From: JAWXBT01 sp964523015
GTDB lineage: Bacteria > Bdellovibrionota_C > UBA2361 > J135
Reading direction: 5' to 3'
Assembly: GCA_964523015.1 (NCBI GenBank)
Contig: CAZFXN010000007.1
Span: 1 to 64,000, forward strand
Length of the DNA: 64,000 nucleotides
Shown: piece by piece, positions 34,114 to 43,052 of the stretch
How the letters are laid out: each line of letters opens with the position of its first letter
Numbering within the stretch: position 1 is the first letter of the stretch
The notes under the pieces: model-generated
Databases searched by the model: none
What the model was told of the DNA's origin: nothing
Seen by the model: only the letters and a program-made list of their open reading frames with translations
Program-made: the position numbers and the translations under genes

Positions 34114-35292
34114 TTACTCTGGAACAATCCCTTCTGGAATAACCTCTTGAGCCTCTGGGGCTTTAGGTGGGACCACCGTGTCTTGAGAGAAAAATATCAG
34201 CCAAAAACCATACGATATAAGTGCAAAAACTACAAGAAATCCTAATACGGCAAATAATCGATCTTTTAAACCTGGCCCCATTTCAGATTTGGCCATTGCC
34301 GTTGATGTAAATCTTCTCGTAGATGGTGGCAATCTTCCACCAGGTCGACCAGGAGATCCAAGCATCTTTTCCATTTTTTGAGGAGCCTGATCATCTACTC
34401 CAAGCTCAGGAATCTGACCAAAGGTACTCAAAGAGCTATGAGTTCTCTTTCTTACCTGTCCTCGATCATCAAAAGATAGATCGTCTCTAAAAGCTGCCCC
34501 CTTAGGAAGCTCAGTGGTTGGCTTATGAGCTAAAGTAGGATTAGAGTGTGCCTGCTCTCTTGGTTGAATCGAACTGGTTTCTTTAGAAGGTACTACACTG
34601 TCCGGTGAAGGATATCCACCTGAAGAAACATTTGGGCTAGGTTTATTTACAATCAAAGAAAAAGCCCCACAGACAATCTCATCTCTATCGTCTAACTTAA
34701 TTGTACCAGCTACCTGTTTACCGTTAAGACTAACTAAGTAAGTTAAAGGCTCTCCATGTTTTAACTCCCAGACTGAGAGAAACACATCGCCATCTCGGGA
34801 TTCGATCACTAAACGTGGAGCGTCTCCACTATAATCTGGAAGAGAAACCGTATCGGTACGGCCTCCCACTGAAAGAATCTGTCCTCCATGTAGTATTCTA
34901 TACTCACCAACTCCATTACCAGCATCAAAGACCAGAACTGAGCCATTACCAGGACTCTGATCATCCCACGTCCTTACCCCAGCTTGATCTGTATACGAAA
35001 CAACGATAAAGGTGTCGGCCAACTGGAGGCGATCTCCCGGCCTAACTACACAGACCTGTCCTTTTTTTATAACTTTACTGTTATGCCAGGATCCATTGGT
35101 GCTCCCAAGATCTTTGTAACACCAATTTTGACCCATAAGAAAAAAAACTCCGTGGGATCTAGATATGGATCCTCTCTCTAATTTCAAACCATGACCGGGA
35201 TCTCTTCCGATAACAGTTTCACTAGATAGCACTACTCCTACAGATTTTCGGGATCCGTCTGGGGAGTGTTCTTCGAGCTTAAGACCTTTCAT
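34114..35292 (-). CDS. Double-FHA membrane protein (possible SctD-like)
   Basis: Residues 15-105 form an FHA domain with GRDPGHGL, SISRSHG and GSTNGSW, the phosphothreonine-binding residues. Residues about 130-215 look like a second, degenerate FHA domain without the SxxH motif. A long Ser/Pro-rich linker leads to one membrane helix (about 348-368) and a short acidic tail. FHA domains on the cytoplasmic side of a membrane helix occur in SctD ring proteins of type III systems; chlamydial CdsD has two. The periplasmic ring part is missing here, so this is only a suggestion. It lies 102 bp after the separate SctU C-domain gene. Confidence 0.75.
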   Translation of the reverse strand: MKGLKLEEHSPDGSRKSVGVVLSSETVIGRDPGHGLKLERGSISRSHGVFFLMGQNWCYKDLGSTNGSWHNSKVIKKGQVCVVRPGDRLQLADTFIVVSYTDQAGVRTWDDQSPGNGSVLVFDAGNGVGEYRILHGGQILSVGGRTDTVSLPDYSGDAPRLVIESRDGDVFLSVWELKHGEPLTYLVSLNGKQVAGTIKLDDRDEIVCGAFSLIVNKPSPNVSSGGYPSPDSVVPSKETSSIQPREQAHSNPTLAHKPTTELPKGAAFRDDLSFDDRGQVRKRTHSSLSTFGQIPELGVDDQAPQKMEKMLGSPGRPGGRLPPSTRRFTSTAMAKSEMGPGLKDRLFAVLGFLVVFALISYGFWLIFFSQDTVVPPKAPEAQEVIPEGIVPE

Positions 35293-35394
35293 ATTTCGTA
35301 AGTTTTAAATACACAGATGAAAAATAGGCTAAGATAACCTATCCAAATGCTTACATATAATAAAGTTCAGGGCAAGTAGGCAATAAGAGATTAT

Positions 35395-35676
35395 TTACTT
35401 ATATATCCGCTTAAGCTCATGTAAAAGTACAGCAACAGGTTCAAAAAGAGATTCAGGTATCTCCTGATCGATTTCAAATGAGGATAATGCTGATACAAGC
35501 TCTGGTTTTTCAACTACTGCAACATTATACCGTGAAGCAATGTTAATAATTTTCTGTGCAATTAGATCATCACCTTTTACCGAAAGCTTTGGAGCTTCCC
35601 CTAGTGCTGAATCATAGGTTAACCCAATAGCCCTCTTAGCATCTTTGGCTAAAATCGGAGGTTTCTTGGTCTTCAT
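35395..35676 (-). CDS. Separate FlhB/SctU cytoplasmic C-terminal domain (FhlB-like)
   Basis: The 93 residues match only the part of FlhB/SctU that follows the NPTH cleavage site: AKRAIGLTYD, APKLSVKGDDLIAQKIINIA, VVEKPELVSAL and the final EIPESLFEPVAVLLHELKRIY. Stand-alone FhlB proteins of this size are known next to full-length FlhB. Here the upstream SctU gene lacks this domain. The ATG overlaps the stop of the histidine kinase gene (ATGA), so the two are translationally coupled. Confidence 0.88.
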   Translation of the reverse strand: MKTKKPPILAKDAKRAIGLTYDSALGEAPKLSVKGDDLIAQKIINIASRYNVAVVEKPELVSALSSFEIDQEIPESLFEPVAVLLHELKRIYK

Positions 35677-38600
35677 TGATACTCCTCTTCATCGCTTTGC
35701 TTCTTTATCTGCTTTTTGGTAGACGCTGTATTGTCGTAGTCGGTGCCAATATTAACATTATGACCAGTGTCATCTTTTATAATATCAATCTGCCTATCAA
35801 GCTTACTGCGCACTTTTGTACCAACCATTCCCTTAACAACTTCCCTTAGAGTCCAAACAGCAAGTGGCTTATCATAAACTTGAAGATTTCGTTGATCAGA
35901 GATGGCCCTCTTCCATCTCAAGGGATTAAAAGAGAGGAGTATCGCCTTTAGATTAGGAGCAAAACTCGAGGCACTTTCAATAAAATCCGCCATCTGATCA
36001 GTAGCACGGTCGGCATCTAAAATAATGATACGGGAAGAATTTTTATCATTGATAACCTGATAGAGGTTCTCCTCTGACTCTATTATGATAGGTTTTATTC
36101 CTAATGAATCAAGACCTGAATCGATTGTAATCTGTTGAATCGGATCGAGGGAATAAAAATAAACTTTTGGTAAAGTTTGACTGGCCAATTGAGTCGCACT
36201 AAATGCAGCAGGCAAATAGAGACTAAAAGTACTTCCCTCTCCAACAACACTCTGTACAGTAATCAATCCATCATGTTGTTTAAGAATGGAGTAAGCAGTA
36301 GAGAGGCCTAATCCAGAACCAGTTACACCAATCCCAGTCACTGCATCAACATTTTTAGTTGTATAAAATGGCTCAAAACAACGAGAACGTTGATCCTCAT
36401 TCATTCCAACACCATTATCTTTTACCTCAATGCGGAGATAGTCTCCCGGGGCAAGTTCAGGATCAATTTCACCAGATCGAAGTCTGATCCGAGTACAGGA
36501 GATACTAACGCTAGCACTGCCTTGAGAGATCGCCTCTTTAGAATTAACCAGAAGGTTTGTAAGTACCTGCTGAATCTGCCCCTGATCCGCATAAATCTGA
36601 GAATCATCAGTGGTAATGTCCAAATGCAATTCAGTAGGTGAACCTAGAATAGTCTTATATAAATCTTGAGACTGTTCAATTAGCTGAGCAATAGAGAAAT
36701 GGCTTTTCTCTCGTGTATCTACAGTTGAGAAACTTAGCAGTTGTCTGACTAGCATTGCACCTCTTGATGCCGCTCCTTTAATTACACTAACGGCATCACG
36801 GAGTAGAGATTTTTTATCCAATTGTAATTCTATCAAAGAAGCTTGGCCAAGAATTGCCTGAAGCATGTTATTAAAATTATGGGCAACTCCAGAAGCAAAG
36901 AGTCCAGCCATTCTCATCTTTTCTGCTTCAGCCAATTTTGATTGGAATCTATTAGCCATAAATACGACAGCAACCTCATTGGCCATGCTAGTTAAAAAAG
37001 ACATTCTTCCAGGGGTAAAAAATCCAGCACCAACTGACGGCTCAATAACCAAAACTCCTACAAGTTGGCCAAGAGAAACTAATGGTACAACAGCAAAAGG
37101 CCCGGGATTTAACCGTTCAAATACACGCTCAAGCCCTGTACAGTGCTCTGTTTCTGAAGGTTGAATTATTAAAGGCTCTTTCTGTTTTAAAGCCTCGTTT
37201 AAGAGATCATTCTGATCAGCATTTAACTCAATCTGTAATTCAACGATCCGTCGTCTTACTCCAGGTCCAAAGCCAGCTTGTCCTACAATGTGTGTCCCCT
37301 GCTCGTTAATAACACCGAGCCACATCCTTTTGCAGGCTAACTCTTGATGTAAGATTTTAAAAGCATGATGAGAGATCTCTTTTGGTGACGCGTGTCGTGA
37401 CAGCTCATGGCTTAACCTATAAAGTGCAGCAAAAAAGTCAGCCTGTTTTTTTTCATTAGCATAGAGCTCAGCTTGCCGTGTTGCTAAAGCTATCTGATTA
37501 GATGCTGCTCCAACTAATTCAAAATCAGCTTTATTAAAAGCACGTGTTTCTCTCCTAAAAACAACGATTGCTCCAAGTACTTTAGATCCAACAATTAAAG
37601 GAGAAACAATCGTGGCTTTTAGCCCCTCAGTCTTAGCAATCTTAACTACAGCACGAGGATCCTCTTGGATATTTTCAACCAATATCCCTTCACGGTTAGT
37701 GATAGCGAATCGCGCTAACGAAGGACCATTAATAAGTTTTTCCGCTTCGGTAACATAGGCATGACCAAGACCTTCTGCAGCAGAGAGCTCTAATGTATCT
37801 GTCTTTTCATCATAAAAGAAAACTAACCCAGCACTAGAGTTGGTAGCCTTAATAAGAGCTCTTAATCCTTTTAGTGCTACCATCGTAGGATCTAGATTCA
37901 TCTGTAAAGCTCTAGCCACCTCATAAAGTGCCTCGATACGTTGCTGCTGTGAAATGACCTCCTCCTCAGCACTACGTACATCGGTAATATCAACAGTAAT
38001 TCCTTCCCAACCAACTAACTCTCCAGTTGTGGCAAAAAGAGGAACACCTCGGCCAAACATTCGTCTAATAGATCCTGTCGACTGATGGATTATTCTAAAC
38101 TCCTCGGCAAACTCTCTTGGTTGAGCAACAATACTTGCTATATAATCTTTCAACCGAGATAGTTCCTCGCGATGAACCAACCTCATCCATAATGATCCTC
38201 CGGCTCTTAAAAACCTATCAGAATCAATACCAAAAACTCTCGAGGAATTTCCGATAACCTCAGTCACAGAAAATGAAGCATTAGTTCGAAAAATTACAGT
38301 ATTCCCCGTTTCAAGAAGTCTAAGATAACTTGATTTAAGTTGGGACAATCTCGTTTCATCAATTATTGCTACTGTGACAGGCACACCAATCACTAAAACC
38401 CCATCATTATGACGGGTAACATTAAATTGATAAGTGCGTTCTTCTACTTCTGTAATTAGAATTGAATTAAAGGAGGCCCTATTATCTATCTGAGCTAAAA
38501 CTCGCAATACTGCACTTTGAAAGATCGGCTTTGATTCAGCTGTGACAAGGTACTCAAGCATTTTTTCAAACCTCTTTCCTAAAGGTTTAAAATCTGCTTT

Positions 38601-39221
38601 TTCTAAATATGAAGTTGACTCATCATTAACCGAACAGACAATACCCCTACTATCTATAAAGAAAGATAATCCTGGAAACGCACTTAAAAGCTCAGGTATC
38701 GATGAAAATTTTGCCGATCCATCATTTTGGTTTTGCAATTTAGAATTTAGAACTGCCTCTAAAGTTACTATAACCAGACGTATCTCTGACAGTTCCCCAC
38801 TTTCCCATTCTCTTTTATTTTTGATTGAGTGAAGCTCAAAGAATCCTTGATAAGTGGCCGCGATAAACGGAAGAACAACCAAGGATTTAATCTGATTTTT
38901 TTTAAATATCTCTGCTGTAGCAGCTGGAATATTAGAATCAACACTATCTAAGACTAAAGGAGATCTAAATTCTTCACTTTCAATTAGTAATTTTCCTTTT
39001 TCCTGGCTTAAAGGGAGAAAGTACTGAGGATAAGAGGGTAATGCAGTCGCTGAAGATTTATATACTTCCTCATTAAATATAAGGGTAAGAGATACTCGAT
39101 CAATCCCATATAGTTCTACTATTTTCTTTGTGGTGACTTCGATAATTTCAGAGACGCCCTTAACAGAACCAATTAGATTGATTAATTCTTTGATCCGCAT
39201 TTCATTGATTACAAATGCCAT
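35673..39221 (-). CDS. Hybrid sensor histidine kinase with GAF and PAS domains
   Basis: A large, apparently soluble histidine kinase of about 1180 residues. By eye the order is GAF (10-160), two PAS-like domains (170-285 and 305-425), two more GAF domains (430-595 and 600-765), dimerisation helix with the phospho-acceptor His in SGVAHNFNNML, ATPase (N-box LTNLLVNSKEA, DNGVGM, GSGLGLSTAY) and a C-terminal receiver with Asp in IIILDADRA and Lys in YDKPLA. No membrane helix is evident. An in-frame TTG lies one codon before the ATG at 39221. It sits between the sctU gene and the SctU C-domain gene with an 8-bp gap and a 4-bp overlap, so it is part of that operon. Confidence 0.93.
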   Translation of the reverse strand: MAFVINEMRIKELINLIGSVKGVSEIIEVTTKKIVELYGIDRVSLTLIFNEEVYKSSATALPSYPQYFLPLSQEKGKLLIESEEFRSPLVLDSVDSNIPAATAEIFKKNQIKSLVVLPFIAATYQGFFELHSIKNKREWESGELSEIRLVIVTLEAVLNSKLQNQNDGSAKFSSIPELLSAFPGLSFFIDSRGIVCSVNDESTSYLEKADFKPLGKRFEKMLEYLVTAESKPIFQSAVLRVLAQIDNRASFNSILITEVEERTYQFNVTRHNDGVLVIGVPVTVAIIDETRLSQLKSSYLRLLETGNTVIFRTNASFSVTEVIGNSSRVFGIDSDRFLRAGGSLWMRLVHREELSRLKDYIASIVAQPREFAEEFRIIHQSTGSIRRMFGRGVPLFATTGELVGWEGITVDITDVRSAEEEVISQQQRIEALYEVARALQMNLDPTMVALKGLRALIKATNSSAGLVFFYDEKTDTLELSAAEGLGHAYVTEAEKLINGPSLARFAITNREGILVENIQEDPRAVVKIAKTEGLKATIVSPLIVGSKVLGAIVVFRRETRAFNKADFELVGAASNQIALATRQAELYANEKKQADFFAALYRLSHELSRHASPKEISHHAFKILHQELACKRMWLGVINEQGTHIVGQAGFGPGVRRRIVELQIELNADQNDLLNEALKQKEPLIIQPSETEHCTGLERVFERLNPGPFAVVPLVSLGQLVGVLVIEPSVGAGFFTPGRMSFLTSMANEVAVVFMANRFQSKLAEAEKMRMAGLFASGVAHNFNNMLQAILGQASLIELQLDKKSLLRDAVSVIKGAASRGAMLVRQLLSFSTVDTREKSHFSIAQLIEQSQDLYKTILGSPTELHLDITTDDSQIYADQGQIQQVLTNLLVNSKEAISQGSASVSISCTRIRLRSGEIDPELAPGDYLRIEVKDNGVGMNEDQRSRCFEPFYTTKNVDAVTGIGVTGSGLGLSTAYSILKQHDGLITVQSVVGEGSTFSLYLPAAFSATQLASQTLPKVYFYSLDPIQQITIDSGLDSLGIKPIIIESEENLYQVINDKNSSRIIILDADRATDQMADFIESASSFAPNLKAILLSFNPLRWKRAISDQRNLQVYDKPLAVWTLREVVKGMVGTKVRSKLDRQIDIIKDDTGHNVNIGTDYDNTASTKKQIKKQSDEEEYQ

Positions 39222-39228
39222 CAAACGA

Positions 39229-40023
39229 TTATCCTTCCCCTTTCGGGCCTTTTCTTTCCACTATAATTACCTTTGAGGATCTAACCCTACGTACCAAATC
39301 TTGATCTAGTATAGATCTATGTAATGCCTTTCTGTGCCCTTTCATCTCTGGACTTCCTTCATCCTCTTTTGACTCCCGTCTTACATCATCAAGTGACATT
39401 GATAGATCTCTAAAATATTTTCTTCGCTTAAGTCCATACTCGACAAAGCCTAAACAAATAATAACTGCAACACCACACTGAAGCGCTCTTCCCATCTCTT
39501 GACTCCAATGTGGGGCGTTGCTCCCATAAACCATTCCATCCATTGCAAACTGAGCTAACTCCTTAGATCGGAAGAACCAGAATGCTGCAACTAAGATTAT
39601 AATTCTGGCAATTAACTCAACAACCTGTTTGAATCCACCAGCTAATCTTTGTATCCCCTCACCTGGGTTTACTCGTTTTGGATCAGGTAGCGCCAATGTA
39701 AAGTTGAAAAACCCTCCAACCTGGAAAGATTCAACACAGATAGAGACAATCAGGGCCGCCCCAAGGGAGGCAAGCAAGTAATCACATAGGACACCTGACC
39801 AGATCTCAAATGTGGTCATTGGCTGAAGAAATCCTTTAGTAAGTCCATATTCTAACAGCATTCTATTTCTTTCCCAACTAAATCTAGTAATAATTATTAC
39901 TCCTATTATTGCGGCAAGTGCTGATAACCCCTTGGTAAGTAAGGGACTTTTAAGAATGTTCCCCTTATTTCGCTCATCTTTGAGCTTTTTAGTGGTGTGC
40001 TTAAACTGTTTCTGCTCAGACAT
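39229..40023 (-). CDS. sctU: SctU/FlhB export-switch protein lacking the NPTH loop and C-domain
   Basis: The N-terminal KHTTKKLKDERNKGNILKS, four membrane helices and the linker SLDDVRRESKEDEGSPEMKG are those of SctU/FlhB. The family normally has about 350-380 residues and continues with a VVxTNPTHxAVAL loop that cleaves itself. Here residues 249-264 read SKVIIVERKGPKGEG and stop, so NPTH and the C-domain are absent. TAA is followed within 8 bp by the kinase start, so this is a designed end and not an obvious frameshift. The missing C-domain is the separate gene at 35395-35676. Confidence 0.9.
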   Translation of the reverse strand: MSEQKQFKHTTKKLKDERNKGNILKSPLLTKGLSALAAIIGVIIITRFSWERNRMLLEYGLTKGFLQPMTTFEIWSGVLCDYLLASLGAALIVSICVESFQVGGFFNFTLALPDPKRVNPGEGIQRLAGGFKQVVELIARIIILVAAFWFFRSKELAQFAMDGMVYGSNAPHWSQEMGRALQCGVAVIICLGFVEYGLKRRKYFRDLSMSLDDVRRESKEDEGSPEMKGHRKALHRSILDQDLVRRVRSSKVIIVERKGPKGEG

Positions 40024-40038
40024 CTGCCACCTCGAGCC

Positions 40039-40767
40039 TTAAAGTATATTCACCAAACTAAGGAGGGATGACTGACAAAGCTTAGAAAACGAGCTGAGAC
40101 CTTCAATTTTTAAAAAGGAAATTATAATTAGAATTCCAAATAGACTCTTTATCTGAAAGGAATCACTCATCAGTGAAAGTTTAGGAACTGCTTGCCCTAA
40201 AAATCCAAACAATACCTCAATTGTAAAAAAGATTAGGGCTAGAGGAATAAAAAAAGAGAATATCGAGGACAATCCTAATATCAAGAGTTTTGAAAGATTC
40301 AAAGCTACACCAGCATCAAGTATTACATCAACACTAGGTATCTTATTAAAACTCAGGGCCAGAATCTCAACACCAACTGTTATAATATTACTTGCTAATA
40401 AGAGAGAAAAGATCCCGTATTGAAAAAGCAGCGAACTTGGCGTCGGTGAAGTATTAGTTGTGGGATCGTATATCTGTGAAATTGATTGTCCTCTACCAAG
40501 ATCAAACAATGAACCGAACATATTCCCACAATGAACAAAGAAAAGGATCGGTAATCCTAAAGTAAACCCTAGGAGTGCTTCTAATGGTAAATAGTAAGTG
40601 GGAAATACGATAAGACTTTCAGTCCTAAGGGTCATTGCTAAGAGAACTGATAAAGCTACTCTTACTCCTAATTTTATTAGGGTAAAACCAAATGGAATTG
40701 CCAAAAGGAATCCAAAGATCCTAAAGCATGCTGCAGTATTTATAATTAGAGTTGTATCTCCATTCAT
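40039..40767 (-). CDS. sctT: SctT/FliR family export-gate protein
   Basis: A 242-residue inner-membrane protein of the type III export gate, with at least six hydrophobic helices. The loop GRGQSISQIYDPTTNTSPTP resembles the RGxSxAxxxDPxTGxQxS pattern of non-flagellar SctT rather than FliR. It follows sctS with no gap (stop at 40768, start at 40767) and precedes sctU by 15 bp. Confidence 0.88.
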   Translation of the reverse strand: MNGDTTLIINTAACFRIFGFLLAIPFGFTLIKLGVRVALSVLLAMTLRTESLIVFPTYYLPLEALLGFTLGLPILFFVHCGNMFGSLFDLGRGQSISQIYDPTTNTSPTPSSLLFQYGIFSLLLASNIITVGVEILALSFNKIPSVDVILDAGVALNLSKLLILGLSSIFSFFIPLALIFFTIEVLFGFLGQAVPKLSLMSDSFQIKSLFGILIIISFLKIEGLSSFSKLCQSSLLSLVNIL

Positions 40768-41028
40768 CTACATCCTCCCTATTTCAGGAAAAGTACGGAG
40801 TGATTCAACAAAAAACATCATCAGCTCTCTACCGATCCAAGCTGCTCCAAAAAATATAGAGAGCCCAATTGTTAATAATTTAACAACGTAAGAGATAGTT
40901 TGTTCCTGAATCTGGGTTGCCGCTTGCAGGATACCAACGAGGAGTCCAGTAAACATACTTAGAATTAGAGGTGGAAATGAGATAATTACTGTTAAAAAAA
41001 GAGCTTCCCGTAAAAATATTTCAAACAT
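40768..41028 (-). CDS. sctS: SctS/FliQ family export-gate protein
   Basis: An 86-residue protein with two membrane helices around the conserved loop GILQAATQIQEQTISYVVKL. QIQEQT is usual in non-flagellar SctS, whereas FliQ commonly has QINEQT. SctS forms part of the SctRST gate pore. It overlaps sctR by 8 bp. Confidence 0.92.
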   Translation of the reverse strand: MFEIFLREALFLTVIISFPPLILSMFTGLLVGILQAATQIQEQTISYVVKLLTIGLSIFFGAAWIGRELMMFFVESLRTFPEIGRM

Positions 41029-41713
41029 AGGACATCACCAATCCCTTAGTAAGAAGCATCCAACCATCACAAACGATAAACAGCATAAGTTTTAACGGGA
41101 GCGTGATCATAGCTGGGCTCACCATAAACATCCCCATACCAACAAGGAGGTTTGAAACAATTAGGTCGATTACTAAAAATGGAAGAAGCAACACAAAACC
41201 CATTGAAAATGCCTCTTTTAGCTCAGTAATCATAAATGACGCTAAAAGGACGGTCATATCAGGTTCAAGAGGTTTATCTGATTCGACCGGTCCAAAAGGA
41301 ACTTCAACTTGGGTACTAATCTTTTCACGAGCAATCTTTAGAGCGGTTAACGATTTAACCTCCTCTTTCCCGGCATGCTTTTTTATAAAATCTGACCATG
41401 GAGTAAGCGCAGTAGAGAGTACGGCTATATCTTTAACACCAGGGGCTGTATCAAAATTAACATTTTCTTTGGATATATTAGTTAGAGATTCCTTTAAAAC
41501 TGGACCCATAACAAAAATAGTAACAACCAATGATAATGCCATTACGACCATGTTACTTGGCACTTGTTGCGTACCGAGCCCACTTCTAAGCATACCAAGG
41601 ACAATACTAACTTTAAGGTACGATGTAGTAAGACCAATTAGGATCGGCACAAGGGATAATCCAAGTGCGAAAAAAACAAACCAGAAAGGGTGTGTCGTAT
41701 TGCTAACTAACAT
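41021..41713 (-). CDS. sctR: SctR/FliP family export-gate protein
   Basis: A 230-residue polytopic membrane protein forming the core of the export gate. GTQQVPSNMVVMALSLVVT, ITELKEAFSMGFVLLLPFLV and MGMFMVSPAMITLPLKLMLF are the family blocks, and it ends GLVMSYV, like the GLVLSY ending of SctR. It lacks the cleavable signal peptide typical of FliP. These points favour a non-flagellar origin. It overlaps the SctO-P gene by 7 bp. Confidence 0.92.
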   Translation of the reverse strand: MLVSNTTHPFWFVFFALGLSLVPILIGLTTSYLKVSIVLGMLRSGLGTQQVPSNMVVMALSLVVTIFVMGPVLKESLTNISKENVNFDTAPGVKDIAVLSTALTPWSDFIKKHAGKEEVKSLTALKIAREKISTQVEVPFGPVESDKPLEPDMTVLLASFMITELKEAFSMGFVLLLPFLVIDLIVSNLLVGMGMFMVSPAMITLPLKLMLFIVCDGWMLLTKGLVMSYV

Positions 41714-42735
41714 CTCACACCTCCATTATTATGAATTACAAAATTTTTGACTGAGATCCCAGATTGCTTAAGTAGCGAGATGATATTTCTCTGTTCAGAA
41801 AGAAGTTTAGAATGTTGATATCTCCCTTCAGTTAAGATCTCAACTGAGACTACTTTTGAAGAGATTTCATAAATTGTAATTTGCGAAACTTCGCCTTTAC
41901 TTGACTTAACCTCCATCGAAACTCCTTTTCCTTTAAGATCATCCCAAGAGGAGATTCGATTAATAATATCTGTAAAATTACTTATTGAACTAGATTGACC
42001 TGATCCTGCCAAAGAAGAGGATGAACTCTGATTTTCTCTATCCTGATTATTATTATTTCGTCTTTCTGGCTCACCTCCAATTTTAGAGCCAAATTCACGA
42101 CCAAGTTGTGACAACTCTTCTTTTGTCGCATTAACATCCACTCCATGAAAGGTAGTATCGGGTACTCCGACATCCTCAATCCCCAATGTGAGAATCTCCT
42201 TAATGTTCTCTTCCCTTTCGATCTCTTTACTGAAGCCAATTTTAGATTTTTCTTTGGTGGTCTCTTTAATTAACTCAGAAGATTTTGAGGCTTCTCTAAT
42301 TAAGAAAAGATCTGTTGCTTCTTGATGTCGCCCTCTTTCTAAAAATTCTATCTGACTTATCTTTTGCTCAGTACTTTTATCATTTAATAACCCTATGATT
42401 TTTTCTCTTTTTATAAGACCATCTATAATCTTTGTTTTCTCTTCAGCCGTTTTATGAATCTCTCCTTTTAGAGCAATCAGCAACGTGGCTCGGTCTTTAA
42501 GTGTTTGAAGAAATGATTTAATTTCCTCTAACCCCTCTCGCTTTCCCTTTTCACTCTCTTTGGCTTGAATAATTCTCTCTTTAACTGAATCTAAACCAGA
42601 TTGTGCTTCAGTACGTCGGTGATTTAATCCCTTTAAAATCTCTTCAAATCTTTGAACTTGAGATTTGTCTCTTTCTCTCTCCTCTTCAAGGATTGATATT
42701 TTTCTCTCTATACGATCAACAGAGAAGCTCTCCAT
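41707..42735 (-). CDS. Putative SctO-SctP fusion (stalk plus needle-length regulator)
   Basis: Residues 1-150 are highly charged coiled coil like the FliJ/SctO stalk protein (about 150 residues, ending with FLERGRHQEATDLFLIREAS). A low-complexity Asn/Ser linker follows (about 225-255). Residues 270-342 (VSQITIYEISSKVVSVEILT, QHSKLLSEQRNIISLLKQSG) resemble the C-terminal domain of FliK/SctP that contacts SctU. In canonical operons sctO and sctP precede sctQRSTU as separate genes; here one gene fills the place. No SctQ is seen. Family assignment rests on position and pattern, so it is an inference. Confidence 0.6.
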   Translation of the reverse strand: MESFSVDRIERKISILEEERERDKSQVQRFEEILKGLNHRRTEAQSGLDSVKERIIQAKESEKGKREGLEEIKSFLQTLKDRATLLIALKGEIHKTAEEKTKIIDGLIKREKIIGLLNDKSTEQKISQIEFLERGRHQEATDLFLIREASKSSELIKETTKEKSKIGFSKEIEREENIKEILTLGIEDVGVPDTTFHGVDVNATKEELSQLGREFGSKIGGEPERRNNNNQDRENQSSSSSLAGSGQSSSISNFTDIINRISSWDDLKGKGVSMEVKSSKGEVSQITIYEISSKVVSVEILTEGRYQHSKLLSEQRNIISLLKQSGISVKNFVIHNNGGVRC

Positions 42736-43052
42736 TAGTGTCCCTGTTCTAGTTTACGAATTGTTGAACTTAAACTCTCTCCAAGCTTTGAGGCCATTTC
42801 AACCTGTAATCCGAATTGGCCGGCTCGAATCTGATAAAATAAAAGCTCTCTAGCTGAAATATTTTTCCCTGAATGAATGGCGTATGAGAGTTTCACTAAG
42901 TCAGCATGGATATTGTCCTGTCCTCCACCTTGAGAAACACCTTTTAAAACTTCTGCAAAGTTCACCTTAGGGACAGGTGAAGTTTCAGAAACATTCTTTT
43001 GTCCAACATTTGCAATATGTTGAGCAACTGTACTTGCTACTTTTGCTTCCAT
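42735..43052 (-). CDS. Inner-rod-like protein (SctI-like)
   Basis: A 105-residue soluble protein whose C-terminal half, NISARELLFYQIRAGQF followed by LQVEMASKLGESLSSTIRKL, follows the amphipathic pattern of SctI/YscI inner-rod subunits (xSPxELLxxQxxxxxxxLxVxLxxKVxxxxxxTVxxL). The N-terminal half is polar and probably disordered. It begins the cluster, its stop overlaps the next start by 1 bp, and AAGG lies before its ATG. The assignment is by pattern only. Confidence 0.6.
   Translation of the reverse strand: MEAKVASTVAQHIANVGQKNVSETSPVPKVNFAEVLKGVSQGGGQDNIHADLVKLSYAIHSGKNISARELLFYQIRAGQFGLQVEMASKLGESLSSTIRKLEQGH

Noticed and set aside
39229..41713. Naming the export genes fliP, fliQ, fliR and flhB
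   Set aside because: Motifs fit the non-flagellar Sct versions better and no flagellar gene is nearby, so Sct names were used; a phylogeny is needed to be certain.
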